A DNA stretch of 64,000 nt from Musa acuminata AAA Group (taxonomy: Eukaryota > Streptophyta > Magnoliopsida > Zingiberales > Musaceae). The position numbers and the translations under genes are program-made. The DNA is taken from NCBI RefSeq assembly GCF_036884655.1, contig NC_088356.1, forward strand, positions 14,744,501-14,808,500. The letters run 5' to 3'. The notes under the pieces are model-generated. The model saw nothing but the letters and a program-made list of their open reading frames with translations, was not told the DNA's origin and searched no databases. Of this stretch, positions 20,504 to 31,200 are shown piece by piece (position 1 is the first letter of the stretch; each line of letters opens with the position of its first letter).

Positions 20504-22227
20504 TGCTAGGATCAAGAGCACTAATGAGGGGGGGGGTGAATTAGTGCAGCGGATAAAAACGTCAACTTCGTCAAATATCTCGTACGATAAAAATCGTTTC
20601 TGACGTAAAACCGATTTCGGAAACTTAACTTGAAAGCATACGTATATGTATTGAAGGCAGTAAGCTATTGAAGGGGTTTGCAGTAAGGTAATAGTAGTAA
20701 ATAAAATGCAAATCAGAGAAGACGGGAGTTTATAGTGGTTCGGTCAATCGTGACTTACATCCACTCCTCCGATTCCTCTTCCGTCGAGGCCACCGGCATC
20801 CACTAACGATCTTCCTTTACTATATGAAGATCAACCTCCTTCTTACACCCCTCTTCTCATTTTACCGGGTTTAGGAGACAACCCTTACAAGCATTCACTC
20901 TCCTCTCTAAACAGAATTCTAACACTTAGAATTTAGAGGAGGAAAATTCTAGAGATTGCAGCAACGTTTTCTCTCTTTTAATATCTCTGTGCTTGTGTGA
21001 ATTAAGCAGGGATGAGAGGGGTATTTATAGGCCCCAAACCAGTTTGAATTTGGAGCTCAAAACTATCATCTCCCGAAATTCCAGGGTCTGGCGGTTGCAC
21101 TGCCTGGCAGAGTTCGGAGACAGCTTCTGGGCGATGCCACCTCCTATCAAGGGCAGTTGCACCACTTGGCAAAGCTCAGAGACTAAGCCTCTGGGCGGTG
21201 CCATCGCTTGACAGGGGCGGTTGCACTGCCCAGTCTCGCTCGGAGACTGAGCCTAGGCGGTGCCACCGCCTGACTGGGGTGGTTGCACTGCCTGGCAGAG
21301 CTCGGAGACCGAGCTTAGGCGGTTGCACCGCCTAGCCTAGCTCGAAGATTGAGCCCTGGGCGGTGCCACCGTTGGCCAAGAAATCTAGGTCCGAATAGAC
21401 TGATCCATTCGGCCCAATTTGGGTCTGTCAAGGGCCCAATTGCCCCAAGATTAAGTTAATGGGATCACCTCCCATTTCTAACTTAATCATCATGCTAACT
21501 ACGATATTTCTTAAGACATTTACTACAACTTGCTTCGGTGCGTCAATCGCTTCTTCCGGCGAGCTTCCGGCGAACTTCCGTCGATCATCCGATGAACCCT
21601 CGGTGATACTCCTGCGGACTTCCGGCAAACTCCTAGACTTACGACAATCCACTTGGTGAGTTCCGTTGAGCTTCTTTTGGCAAGCTCCTGGACTTCTCGG
21701 ATTTGTTCCCATAGAACCTCCGACGATTGTCCGGACTTCCGTCGACTCTCGAACTCCCAACGTGATCGTAGTCTTGACTCCGGTGCAACTCCTGCTGCAT
21801 GTCTTACTTTCATCATAGTTAATCCTGCACATGTAAAACAAAACTTTGATCGAGACAATTAATCCTAAGCAATTAACCAAGTTGTCCGGCATGTCATTGG
21901 TCTCTCGACCGTCCGATTCTTCGGCGCATCGTCCTCTCCTACGGCCTATTACCCAATCAGCCAGTTGACTTCGTATCTCCGATATCCATAGCACAATACC
22001 CGCTCTTCTTGGCCCGATGCCCGAGTCTACGACCCGAAGCCTTCTATCGATACGTCGACCGATCCACCGGCCCAACATCCAATCTTCTGACATGTTCCTT
22101 CGGTACAACATGATTTTTCCTGCTTTAATTGTCTCATCCTGATCAAAGCATCCTGCGTCACTCAAAATGTAGATTAAAACATAAACACATATCAAGTGGT
22201 TTTATCATTAAAATATGAGATTCAACA
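20504..22227 (-). repeat. Minus-strand copia LTR without internal region
   Basis: Starts TGCTAGGATCAAGAGCACTA and ends GAGATTCAACA. The TATA motif (GGTATTTATAGGCCCC) is near 21010-21025 and GC-rich units are at 21085-21380. It carries an extra U3 block (about 21830-22200, repeated TTCGGCGCATCGTCC-like units). The flanks AGTCT and ATACG do not match, so a simple solo-LTR insertion is not supported. Confidence 0.75.
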
Positions 22228-22229
22228 AT

Positions 22230-22468
22230 ACGGAGAAGAAATCAGAAGTGGATATAGGTCATAACGATCGAACCACTATAAATTCCGGTGTGCTCATTTC
22301 CATTCTACCTTTTTACTACTGCTATTACTTTCTAAGTTAAAAGTTAATTGCATTTTTCGCTGCACTAATTCACCCCCCCCCCCCCCCCCTAGTGTCGCTC
22401 TTGATCCTAACAAGTCCCACCACCCAGACTGGTGGTACCACTGCCTGACAGTCTCTCGGAGACTAAGT
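22230..22468 (+). repeat. Second copy of the plus-strand LTR tail and its flank
   Basis: Repeats 20206-20502: GAAATC..AAGTGGATATAGGTCA, the C run, GATCCTAACA, and then the same non-LTR flank (CCACCACCCAGACT, GTGGTACCACTGCCTG, TCTCTCGGAGACTAAG). This points to duplication of about 2 kb rather than a second insertion. Confidence 0.75.
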
Positions 22469-22942
22469 TTAGGTGGTACCACCATTGACATAGTCTCGGA
22501 GACTATGCCACCGATGGTTCCTTATGTTGGGTTACTGTTTGGGCATTTCACTTAGCCCAACACAATCCAAACTTGGGCCCAACTGGCCCCTAATTTAGTT
22601 GGCCCAATTTCAACCCAATTACGTCTAAAACCTACTTCGATCTAGATAATTATTACAAAGCTAATCAAATATTGTTCGGCATGTCATTGGTTCATCAATG
22701 CCTCGTCCGATTCTTCGGCGCATCATCCTCTCTTGTGACCTATTGCCTAATCGACCAGTTGACCTTTGCAACTCTGATTTCTTTGGTGCAATTTCTACTC
22801 TTCTTAGCCCAATGCCTGATCCCATGGCCCAAAGCCTTCTATCGATACGTCAACCGATCCTCCGGCTCGACGTCCAATCTTCTGACATGTTCCACTCCAG
22901 CCTAACATGATTCTTCCTACTTTTAATTGTCACTCCCTAATC
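22469..22942 (-). repeat. Minus-strand LTR U3 fragment
   Basis: Contains the CGGCATGTCATTGGTTCATC and TTCTTCGGCGCATCATCC block also found at 21880, 47100, 47800, 50990 and 55350 in other LTRs. It is missing its U5 half. Confidence 0.6.
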
Positions 22943-24740
22943 GAAGTTTCTTATGTCATTAAAAACATGGATTAGATCATAAACACATCAAATGGTTTCA
23001 TGATCAAAATCTGAGATTCAATAGGTGGCATCGCTAGAGGCTAAGTCTCTCAAGCATTGATTAGGTGGTGGTACTGCCCAAACTAGCGATAGTACCACTC
23101 ATATAGTTAGTGGTACCACCCAGACACGATCTTCTAGGCTATGTCAGGTGGTTGTACTGCTTAGACTAGTGGTAGTATCACCCATGCAAGGGTGTTCGGC
23201 GATATTATTACCTAGTACTAACGATAGTACCGCCAAAACCCCAAAAACCCAAGATGAGACTTTTTTTTGTTTCATTTTTGAAGTCATTTGGGGCCTATAA
23301 ATACCTCACTCATCCCTGCTCGGTTTATAGAATAACTGTGAACAAAAGCTTGTGACTCTAAGTGAGAAAACTCTATTATAATCTTTTGAGAGTTCCTCTC
23401 CTCTTCTTTAAAAGCTTAGAATTATGTTTGAGGGAGATGTAAGACTTGTAGAAGTTCTCTCCTAAACCTATGAAAATAAGAAAGAGTTGTAAAAGGGTAC
23501 TTGATCTTCGCCTATTGATAAAAGATCATTAGTGAAATATCATTAGGAAGCTTCCTATGTCACTCAAAACGTGGATTAGATCATAAACACATCAAATGGT
23601 TTCATGATCAAAATCTGAGATTCAATAGGTGGCATCGCTAGAGGCTCAATCTCTCAAGCATTGATTGGGTGGTGGTACTGCCCAAACTAGCGATAGTACC
23701 ACTCAGATAGTTAGTGGTACCACCCAAACACGATCTTCTAAGCTATGTCAGGTGGTTGTACTGCTTAGACTAGTGGTAGTATCACCCATGCAAGGGTGTT
23801 CGGCGATATTATTACCCAGTACTAACGATAGTACCGCCAAAACCCCAAAAACCCAAGATGAGACTTTTTTTTGTTTCATTTTTGAAGTCATTTGGGGCCT
23901 ATAAATACCTCACTCATCCCTGCTCGGTTTATAGAATAACTGTGAACAAAAGCTTGTGACTCTAAGTGAGAAAACTCTATTATAATCTTTTGAGAGTTCC
24001 TCTCCTCTTCTTTAAAAGCTTAGAATTATGTTTGAGGGAGATGTAAGACTTGTAGAAGTTCTCTCCTAAACCTATGAAAATAAGAAAGAGTTGTAAAAGG
24101 GTACTTGATCTTCGCCTATTAAAAAAAGATCATTAGTGAAAGATCATTAGGAAGCTTCCTATGTCACTCAAAATGTGGATTAGATCATAAACACATCAAA
24201 TGGTTTCATGATCAAAATCTGAAATTCAATAGGTGGCATCGCTAGAGGCTCAATCTCTCAAGCATTGATTGGGTGGTGGTACTGCCCAAACTAGCGATAG
24301 TACCACTCAGATAGTTAGTGGTACCACCCAAACACGATCTTCTAAGCTATGTCAGGTGGTTGTACTGCTTAGACTAGTGGTAGTATCACCTATGCAAGGG
24401 TGTTCGGCGATATTATTACCTAGTACTAACGATAGTACCTCCAAAACCCCAAAAACCCAAGATGAGACTTTTTTTTGTTTCATTTTTGAAGTCATTTGGG
24501 GCCTATAAATACCTCACTCATCCCTGCTCGGTTTATAGAAGAACTGTGAACAAAAGCTTGTGACTCTAAGTGAGAAAACTCTATTATAATCTTTTGAGAG
24601 TTCCTCTCCTCTTCTTTAAAAGCTTAGAATTATGTTTGAGGGAGATGTAAGACTTGTAGAAGTTCTCTCCTAAACCTATGAAAATAAGAAAGAGTTGTAA
24701 AAGGGTACTTGATCTTCGCCTATTGAAAAAAGATCATTAG
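22943..24740. repeat. Tandem array of a 604-bp chimeric LTR unit, three copies
   Basis: Units start at 22943, 23547 and 24151; the last is cut to about 590 bp. Each unit joins about 80 bp of a minus-strand LTR terminus (ending GATTCAATA) to about 520 bp of a plus-strand LTR containing a TATA motif (GGCCTATAAATACC) and its leader. Units 2 and 3 differ at very few positions, so the array is recent. The 79-codon open frames in units 2 and 3 are not genes. Confidence 0.9.
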
Positions 24741-24965
24741 ACGGAAAAGGAATCGAGAGTGGACGTAGGTCGTGACGACTAAACTACTATAAATCCGGTG
24801 TGCTCATTTTTTTTACTATTTACCTTTATTACTTACTAATTTTGTTGCTCATTCCACTTTACACTTACTTTTATGTTAAGCTTACTTTCGATATCGATTT
24901 ACATAAATCGTCAAAAGTTTCTAATAACAGTAATTCATCCCTCTCCCCCCCTCTCAATGTCATTC
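24741..24965 (+). repeat. Decayed plus-strand LTR tail
   Basis: Resembles 20206-20445 (CGAGAGTGGACGTAGGTCGT, ACTATAAATCCGGTGTGCTC, short C run), but the terminal GATCCTAACA is lost. Confidence 0.55.
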
Positions 24966-24980
24966 ACAATTACATATATT

Positions 24981-25385
24981 ATTATATTAATAATTTATTA
25001 TGAGTTAACATGCCACATAAGTAAATTCTAAATCTGTCAACTCAGACTTGATGAGAGTGACTTATATACTACGTTTTTTAAAATATATAGATTATTTTAG
25101 ATACAAACAAAATCATAAGGGCTTAAGTAGTCCATGACTAAAACTATAAGAGCTAAAATGGACCCATTTTTTTAAACTTAAATTATACGTATAATTATAT
25201 TAATAATTTATTATGAGTCAATATGTCACGTAAGTAGATTATAACGTATATTAACTCAGACTTAACAGGATGGACTTATATACTATGTTTTTAAAAATAT
25301 AAAAATTATTTTAGATATAAGTAAACCATAGAGGCTTATGTGGTCTACAACTAAAATCATAAGAATTAAAATAAACCTTAACCCT
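24981..25385. repeat. Two-copy tandem repeat, 213-bp period
   Basis: ATTATATTAATAATTTATTA recurs at 24981 and 25194. Both copies continue with AACTCAGACTT, GACTTATATACTA and ATTATTTTAGATA motifs. Degenerate and AT-rich. Confidence 0.75.
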
Positions 25386-25399
25386 ACATTTTATATTAT

Positions 25400-26340
25400 C
25401 CTAATAGAGATTATGTCAAGATACTACTAAATCTACTAGCCAGACATCTACAATCTCTTTTGCCTTCGAGAATGATTCATCTTTGTTTGAGGTACCGACT
25501 GTACAACTCTGAGTGTCTTCTTGATTGTTCCCTTTCTTTCTATATGCATTCTTCTTATTCTTCTAACACTCCTTAATGTGTCTCATTTTGCCACAATTAT
25601 AGCACTTGATTTTTTTTTTTTTTTAGGGAATTGATATACTCCATTTGTTGCTCCCACTTGGGAAATGCTTCATTGATCTTCCTCTCATTACAGATAACAC
25701 CTCAACCTACTGCAATGTCACTAATTTATCTTTCTTATTTTTGCACCTATTTTTCTTTTCTAGAATTACGACTACAATAACATTAAGGCTAAACTAACTA
25801 TGATGTTGGTCAGGTTGATAATGAGTTGATCATATAAATCAGTTAGACTCTGACAAAAAAGCTTAGGACATCTCTTTAATATTATGCTCCATAGGAAAAA
25901 GTTGACAGAACAATAAGGGTGTTAATATGATTAGTTATGAATTCTAAGGGTATTGAATGTCAAGCCTTCTCTTTTAAGAAAATCTTATTATGAAATGATT
26001 TAGCTTCATATAGTCCTATAGAGTATCTCATATCTCTTTGTTGTTATCTTCTCTATGATACTTGATATAATTTTGTCCGTCAGGTCATGTGCAATTTGAC
26101 GATTACGTTGTCGTCCATCTCCTCCACCTTTTATTGTCAATAAAAATCTTTGGGACTATCTCCAATTATCATTAAGCAATTGTCCGTTCATAGAATTGCC
26201 CCCAACTTCATCTTCCACACAGAGAAATTGCTTCTATAACTTCTTCAAATTTTGTAGTCATTATTTTACTTGATATGTTTTCCTACTTGAATCGGCTCCC
26301 ATAATTTGTTGTGAACACAATCTTTAGATTTTCTAAAGCT
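25400..26340 (-). pseudogene. Decayed Ty1-copia gag of another lineage
   Basis: The minus strand near 25570-25610 encodes CYNCGKMRHIKEC, a CCHC knuckle. The N-terminal part (about 26100-26270) begins MTTKFEEV, with a FSLWK-like motif in LWKMKLGAIL. Many stops and shifts are present. A PBS-like TAGTATTAGAGCC lies at about 26337-26349. The knuckle spacing resembles Ale/Tork-type gag rather than the SIRE-like elements elsewhere. Confidence 0.6.
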
Positions 26341-26352
26341 TTGGCTCTAATA

Positions 26353-26945
26353 CTACTATTAGGAAAAAAGAACAAAAGTAAAACTGGATGCAAGGAAACA
26401 ATATCTAGCTAAAATAATAAAGTTGAAGATTAAAAATCAATTGAAATAATGAGACCAAGGTATAATAACTTAGTAAAATCCTGAGGAAAAAATTCACAGG
26501 CAAGTTAGAAGGCATTCAATATAAAAGATGGGGGGTACAACATTATGTTATAATCGGATAAATAAAGGAAGAGAAAATCACAAAGGGAAAAAAAATGAGG
26601 GAGGAACCAAACGAAGCAAAAGAACAATTCTTCCTCTTCTCACTTCCTCTCTTTTCTTTTTATTCCTCTCTGCATTTCACTCGATCAATGCACACACGGT
26701 ACCTTATATAAGGCATCAGAGGAGATTGCAGAAACCATATCCAAGCCACCTTGCGTAGGAGGTTGCAACTTTGTCCGAGGAGATGAGATTCCATAGGTTG
26801 CAACCAGCCACGCCTAAATAGGTGAAATCACAATGTCACTATTAGCAACAGAGTCGAACAAAAATTCCAACCAAAAGGGCCACTTCCCTCTCTTGAAAAA
26901 AAGATGATTTCATGTCTACGGCGAACCTAGTGAACTAATTGGTCA
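26353..26945 (-). repeat. Probable 5' LTR of the decayed copia element
   Basis: Follows the PBS-like site and starts TTAGGAAAAAAG. On the minus strand it has a TATATAAG motif near 26704-26711. The right boundary is uncertain and no partner LTR is seen. Confidence 0.4.
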
Positions 26946-28268
26946 CCCTATTATCCTTTCTATATTTATAATGTTTTCAATCAGATTTTATAATATTTTT
27001 ATCATTATGGTCAAAATATTATAATAATTTTTTTATTTTTATTTGAATGATTTTATTTTTAAACTATTATAAACAAATGATATATCAAATGATTTCTAAT
27101 ATATTTTAATTTCCTTTTCGCGATTGGAACAAAGCTTAACCTCTAGCCATCCCCTTATCCTCTCGCTCTTTTAGTATCGTTCTTTTTCTTTTCTGTTTTA
27201 TCTCTTCACATAAAACAGCCCAATGCTCCCTCATCAAAACAACCCAGACGATGGCCAATTGGAGCTTCAATGTTTGGGTCACCCGATTACATTTAACAAA
27301 ATTGACTAACCCAAGTGGACCTCCACACTTGGCTCACAGTATTACACGTAACAAAATAAGGACAGAATCACTTCAAATTGACTAGTCAAATGTTAAGCAA
27401 ACTCTATTAAATTCGAACAAATTGTAACAGGCATTCTCGATCATAAAACACAGGATGGAAGCCCTTCTCCTAACAATCCAAGCCTAGCTTGGCTAACCAT
27501 GGCTTCCTCCTACCCATCTAACGGCCAACATAAAGTCTTTAACCAAACTCTATTAAACTCGAACAAATTGTAACAGGCATATCCTCGATCATAAACACAG
27601 GATGGAAGCCTTTCTCCTAGCAATGCAAGCCTACCGAACCCCTAGCTTGGCTAACCATGGCTTCCTCCTGCTTCTAATGGCTAACATAAAGTCCTCTAGA
27701 AATACCACCGACAATAATGTCCTCCTTTTGAACTGTTGAAAAATGCATCAAAAGAATAAGCATTGATCGAGTTAATACAAAGTAGTCAATGAGACATTAA
27801 GGACATGGGATCTACTGTAGAATAGAAGAGCTAAACAAAGCCCATGTTTACAAATCTGACAAAGTCATCCAACATTAATAAGCTTGTTCTAAAAGTTAAA
27901 CGATAACACTTGTTGCCATATTCTCTAGAAATAAGATGAAATTTTTTAACAACCTAGCATAAGTTTATCCTAAGGTGACAAATCCAACCCACAATGAAGA
28001 AAGCTTATCAGTACACAGTCACAACGAATGAATAGGGGTTCCATAAATCCCAAAAATATAACTAGTACATAGGTTTCCCACTTACCGAAAGAAGACAGTT
28101 ATGGCTAAAAGTTTCAAAGAATGGAAGGATTGGAGATACAAGCACTATCATCATTGTCATGAATTTTTTGTGTACCTATAACAAGCAAAATAGTTCCCAA
28201 GTGAGGCAACATTGAACCCACCTGTCGCTGCTGCCAAAAAACAACGCCACCACCACCAATTTATTCCC
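26946..28268. other. Intergenic region downstream of the RAB gene
   Basis: No gene is recognised. It is AT-rich at 26950-27120. A local tandem duplication with 146-bp period lies at 27401-27693 (ACTCTATTAAA..TCGAACAA and GGCTTCCTCCT motifs in both copies). The RAB 3' UTR and poly(A) site should lie within the last few hundred bases; no single signal stands out. Confidence 0.5.
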
Positions 28269-31200
28269 TTAGGAACCACAGCATGATGATCTCACTGCAG
28301 CAGTACCGTCAGCGGCGGTCTGATCTGGTTTGTTTATCTTGATCATCCGATCCTGCAGCAAGATAACTTATTATATCTTCACACTTGGGAGTCGTGCTAT
28401 TTTGACGTAGGAAAAGGTTGCTTCTACCTCAGATTTTGTATCACTTTCTGCCAGTCTCTGCTTGATATCTCTAGCTATTGAAAAGAAGACTTCTTCAACA
28501 TTGAGATTTGTCTTTGCACTCTGCAACATATCAGACATTTGTTAAAAAATTACCATAAATTAGCACATAGCCAAATCCAGCAAGAACACAGACAGTCTCA
28601 AAAAACTTGATCCCATATTCATCAGCAAGAGCTTGTCCCCTTGATGTTGGCACAGCCTGCAAGGAACAATTCAGTTGAAACAAAAATGATTTTTAGAAAG
28701 AATTCTTGAGACAGCAAAGGCTTTGATGAACTAGTGCCCTAAAAGATATACAAACCAAATTTTGGAGGTGGAACCCAGTAAAACATACCCTTTTACTTTC
28801 ATCCATATCAGCCTTGTTACCAACCAGAACTTTATTAACATTATCAGAAGCATGCTGTTCAATGTTACGAATCCAGTTCCTGATGTCTGTGTGTTACCAT
28901 GCACAGAGGAAAGCAGCATAAGAGAACAAGCAAAGGCAGAACTCAAGTGAGAGTACAAAGAAGATGATTACTATTGAAAGAAGATTCATCAGTTACATCA
29001 TACACAAGCAAAATGCCCATAGCCCCTCGATAGTAAGCTGAAAGGAAAAAAATGATGAATTGGTTACCATATTAAAGTTTAGACAACATATATTGCACAT
29101 AGTCCAACATCAAAAGCAATAAGAAAAATACCAGTTGTGATAGTTCGAAAGCGTTCCTGACCAGCTGTGTCCCAAATCTGCAGCTTAATCCTCTTGCCAT
29201 CCAGCTCAATTGTTCTTATCTTGAAATCAATGCTGCACAAATATCAACCAATAGACATTAAAACCAGAGAACACTACTAAAATTAGATTAAGAATCCAAT
29301 TACAAACAAGCAAATATAAATTGTCATTCCTTGAAACTACACCCACCCAATTGTGGTAATAAAACTGGTGGTGAAGGAACCATCCGAGAAACGCAAAAGA
29401 AGGCAGCTCTTCCCAACACCTAAAAATTATCATTTCACGTTGCACAAAATCAACTAAGAAACATGATATAGAATTAGAGAATCTCAAGAAGATGGAATTT
29501 ATAATTTATGGCAAACTTCTCACATCTCATCAGCCAAGTGCATTGCCAGTTTGCAATGTGACAATAATATCTGTTCTCTTTATACCATATGCTTTAGCAT
29601 AATAATTTAACTTGTGTCATTCTGCATCTCAAGAAGATAATTTCTGCTAAAAATGGCAGAAGTTTCAAATCTCAACAACCAAGCTCTTCATTGAGCATTT
29701 GATATACTAATTTAACTTGTGCCACTCATATATGTACTGTAATTATCACCTTATATTGAGCGAAAATATTATCAAGAGAAATTTTCAATGGAAGGGGAGA
29801 GAACAGAGAGAGAATAGAAGAAGAAAAATTTTGGTATAACTTTATTACTCCAATAAAGAACTTGTCAGTTCAGAAATAGCGCTCTTTTATTGGCTACTAA
29901 TAAATCTTTCCATAATAGAATTATACTGCATTAGATAATGGACCTAAATACCCCTTAAAAACCTCTTGCTCTCTTTAAACAGTCGATCTCTTCAGTGATT
30001 GACAGCTGATAGCCACATACTGCCATGCGTCCAGATGTCTTACCACCTCCTGTCTTGAAAGACAAGAGTTGTCTACAGCCCACTTGTGACCAACACCCCA
30101 CCCTCCTATTCTGGAAAGGGTGGGTTGTTTTCCTCTGCATCCAATCCCCTCGCACCTGTCATAGTTGAATCAGGACGTCCAATAAGGCACATTATGGACA
30201 AACTCAAGACTTTGCTAGAGATAGGAATTCACCAACTTGTAGTTGTAAGAGTTCTCAAGGCCACCAAGACTTCCATCCGACAGCCATCCTTAACAGCATT
30301 ATAACTTCCCATTTAAAATAAATGCCCAAAAATACTGCCATATCACGCTCCATCCACCTCCAGGAATTGGAAAAGCATGACTGTTTTGTTCCAGGTAAAA
30401 CACCCGGGACATAGGGCTAGCCAAAAAGTATATAGTGTTGGCCCCAATGTAATGGTAAAAGCTATAGTTTAATATGCAACATGCCAAGACTTCTAGAAAC
30501 AAACACCACTAAAGCAGTGATTTAAAAAACGCTAGGTGCCAAAAGACACCAAGGTCCAAAAACGCCCGAGGCGCTAGGCGCTCGCCTAGGCACTCACCTG
30601 AGCGAAGCCAAACGCTAAAATATAAAAATATATAATATAATTAATAAATATAATTAATAAATATAATTATTTAAATAAAAATATGATATTAAATTACTAA
30701 AATATTGTGAAATCATAATATCACATTAACAGAAAGTCTCAAAATTCAAAACAATAACAGTAAATTTCAAATAAATAAAAATTAACAGTATTAAAATCAA
30801 AATAATATATTATTAATCTAATAAATAAAAATACTGTTACTAGTATACAGTTAGCAGCATACTGTTAATACATTATTAACAGTATACTATCGAAGTGAGA
30901 AGAATGTGAGTAAGAGGAAGACCAAGGCTGCTGCCTGAGAGCAACGGCAGCGAGAACGAGAGCGGCGACAGTGGTAGTGGTAGCAGTAGCGGCGAGCAGC
31001 GAGAGCGGGAGCGGCAAGCAATGAGAGCGACAAGCAGCGAGAGCGGCGAGCGGTGAGAGCGGGAGCGGCGAGAGCGGGAGCGGCGAGCGACGACAGCGGC
31101 AGCGACAACGGTAGCAATGAGCAGCGGCAACGGGAGCGGGAGCGGCGAGCAGCGATAATGACAGCAGCAGCAAGCAACGGGAGCGGCGACAGTGGCAGCG

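Noticed and set aside
21428..22195. 255-codon minus-strand frame
   Set aside because: Lies wholly in LTR U3 sequence with degenerate repeats; homologous LTRs have stops here.
20504..22227. Solo LTR produced by a standard insertion
   Set aside because: Flanking pentamers do not match and the neighbouring sequence is duplicated, so a rearrangement is more likely.
23665..24508. Two nearly identical 79-codon frames
   Set aside because: They repeat only because the 604-bp LTR unit is tandemly duplicated; unit 1 lacks the frame.
22943..24740. Possible CRISPR-like or coding repeat array
   Set aside because: Direct repeats are 604 bp, without short repeat-spacer structure, in plant nuclear DNA.
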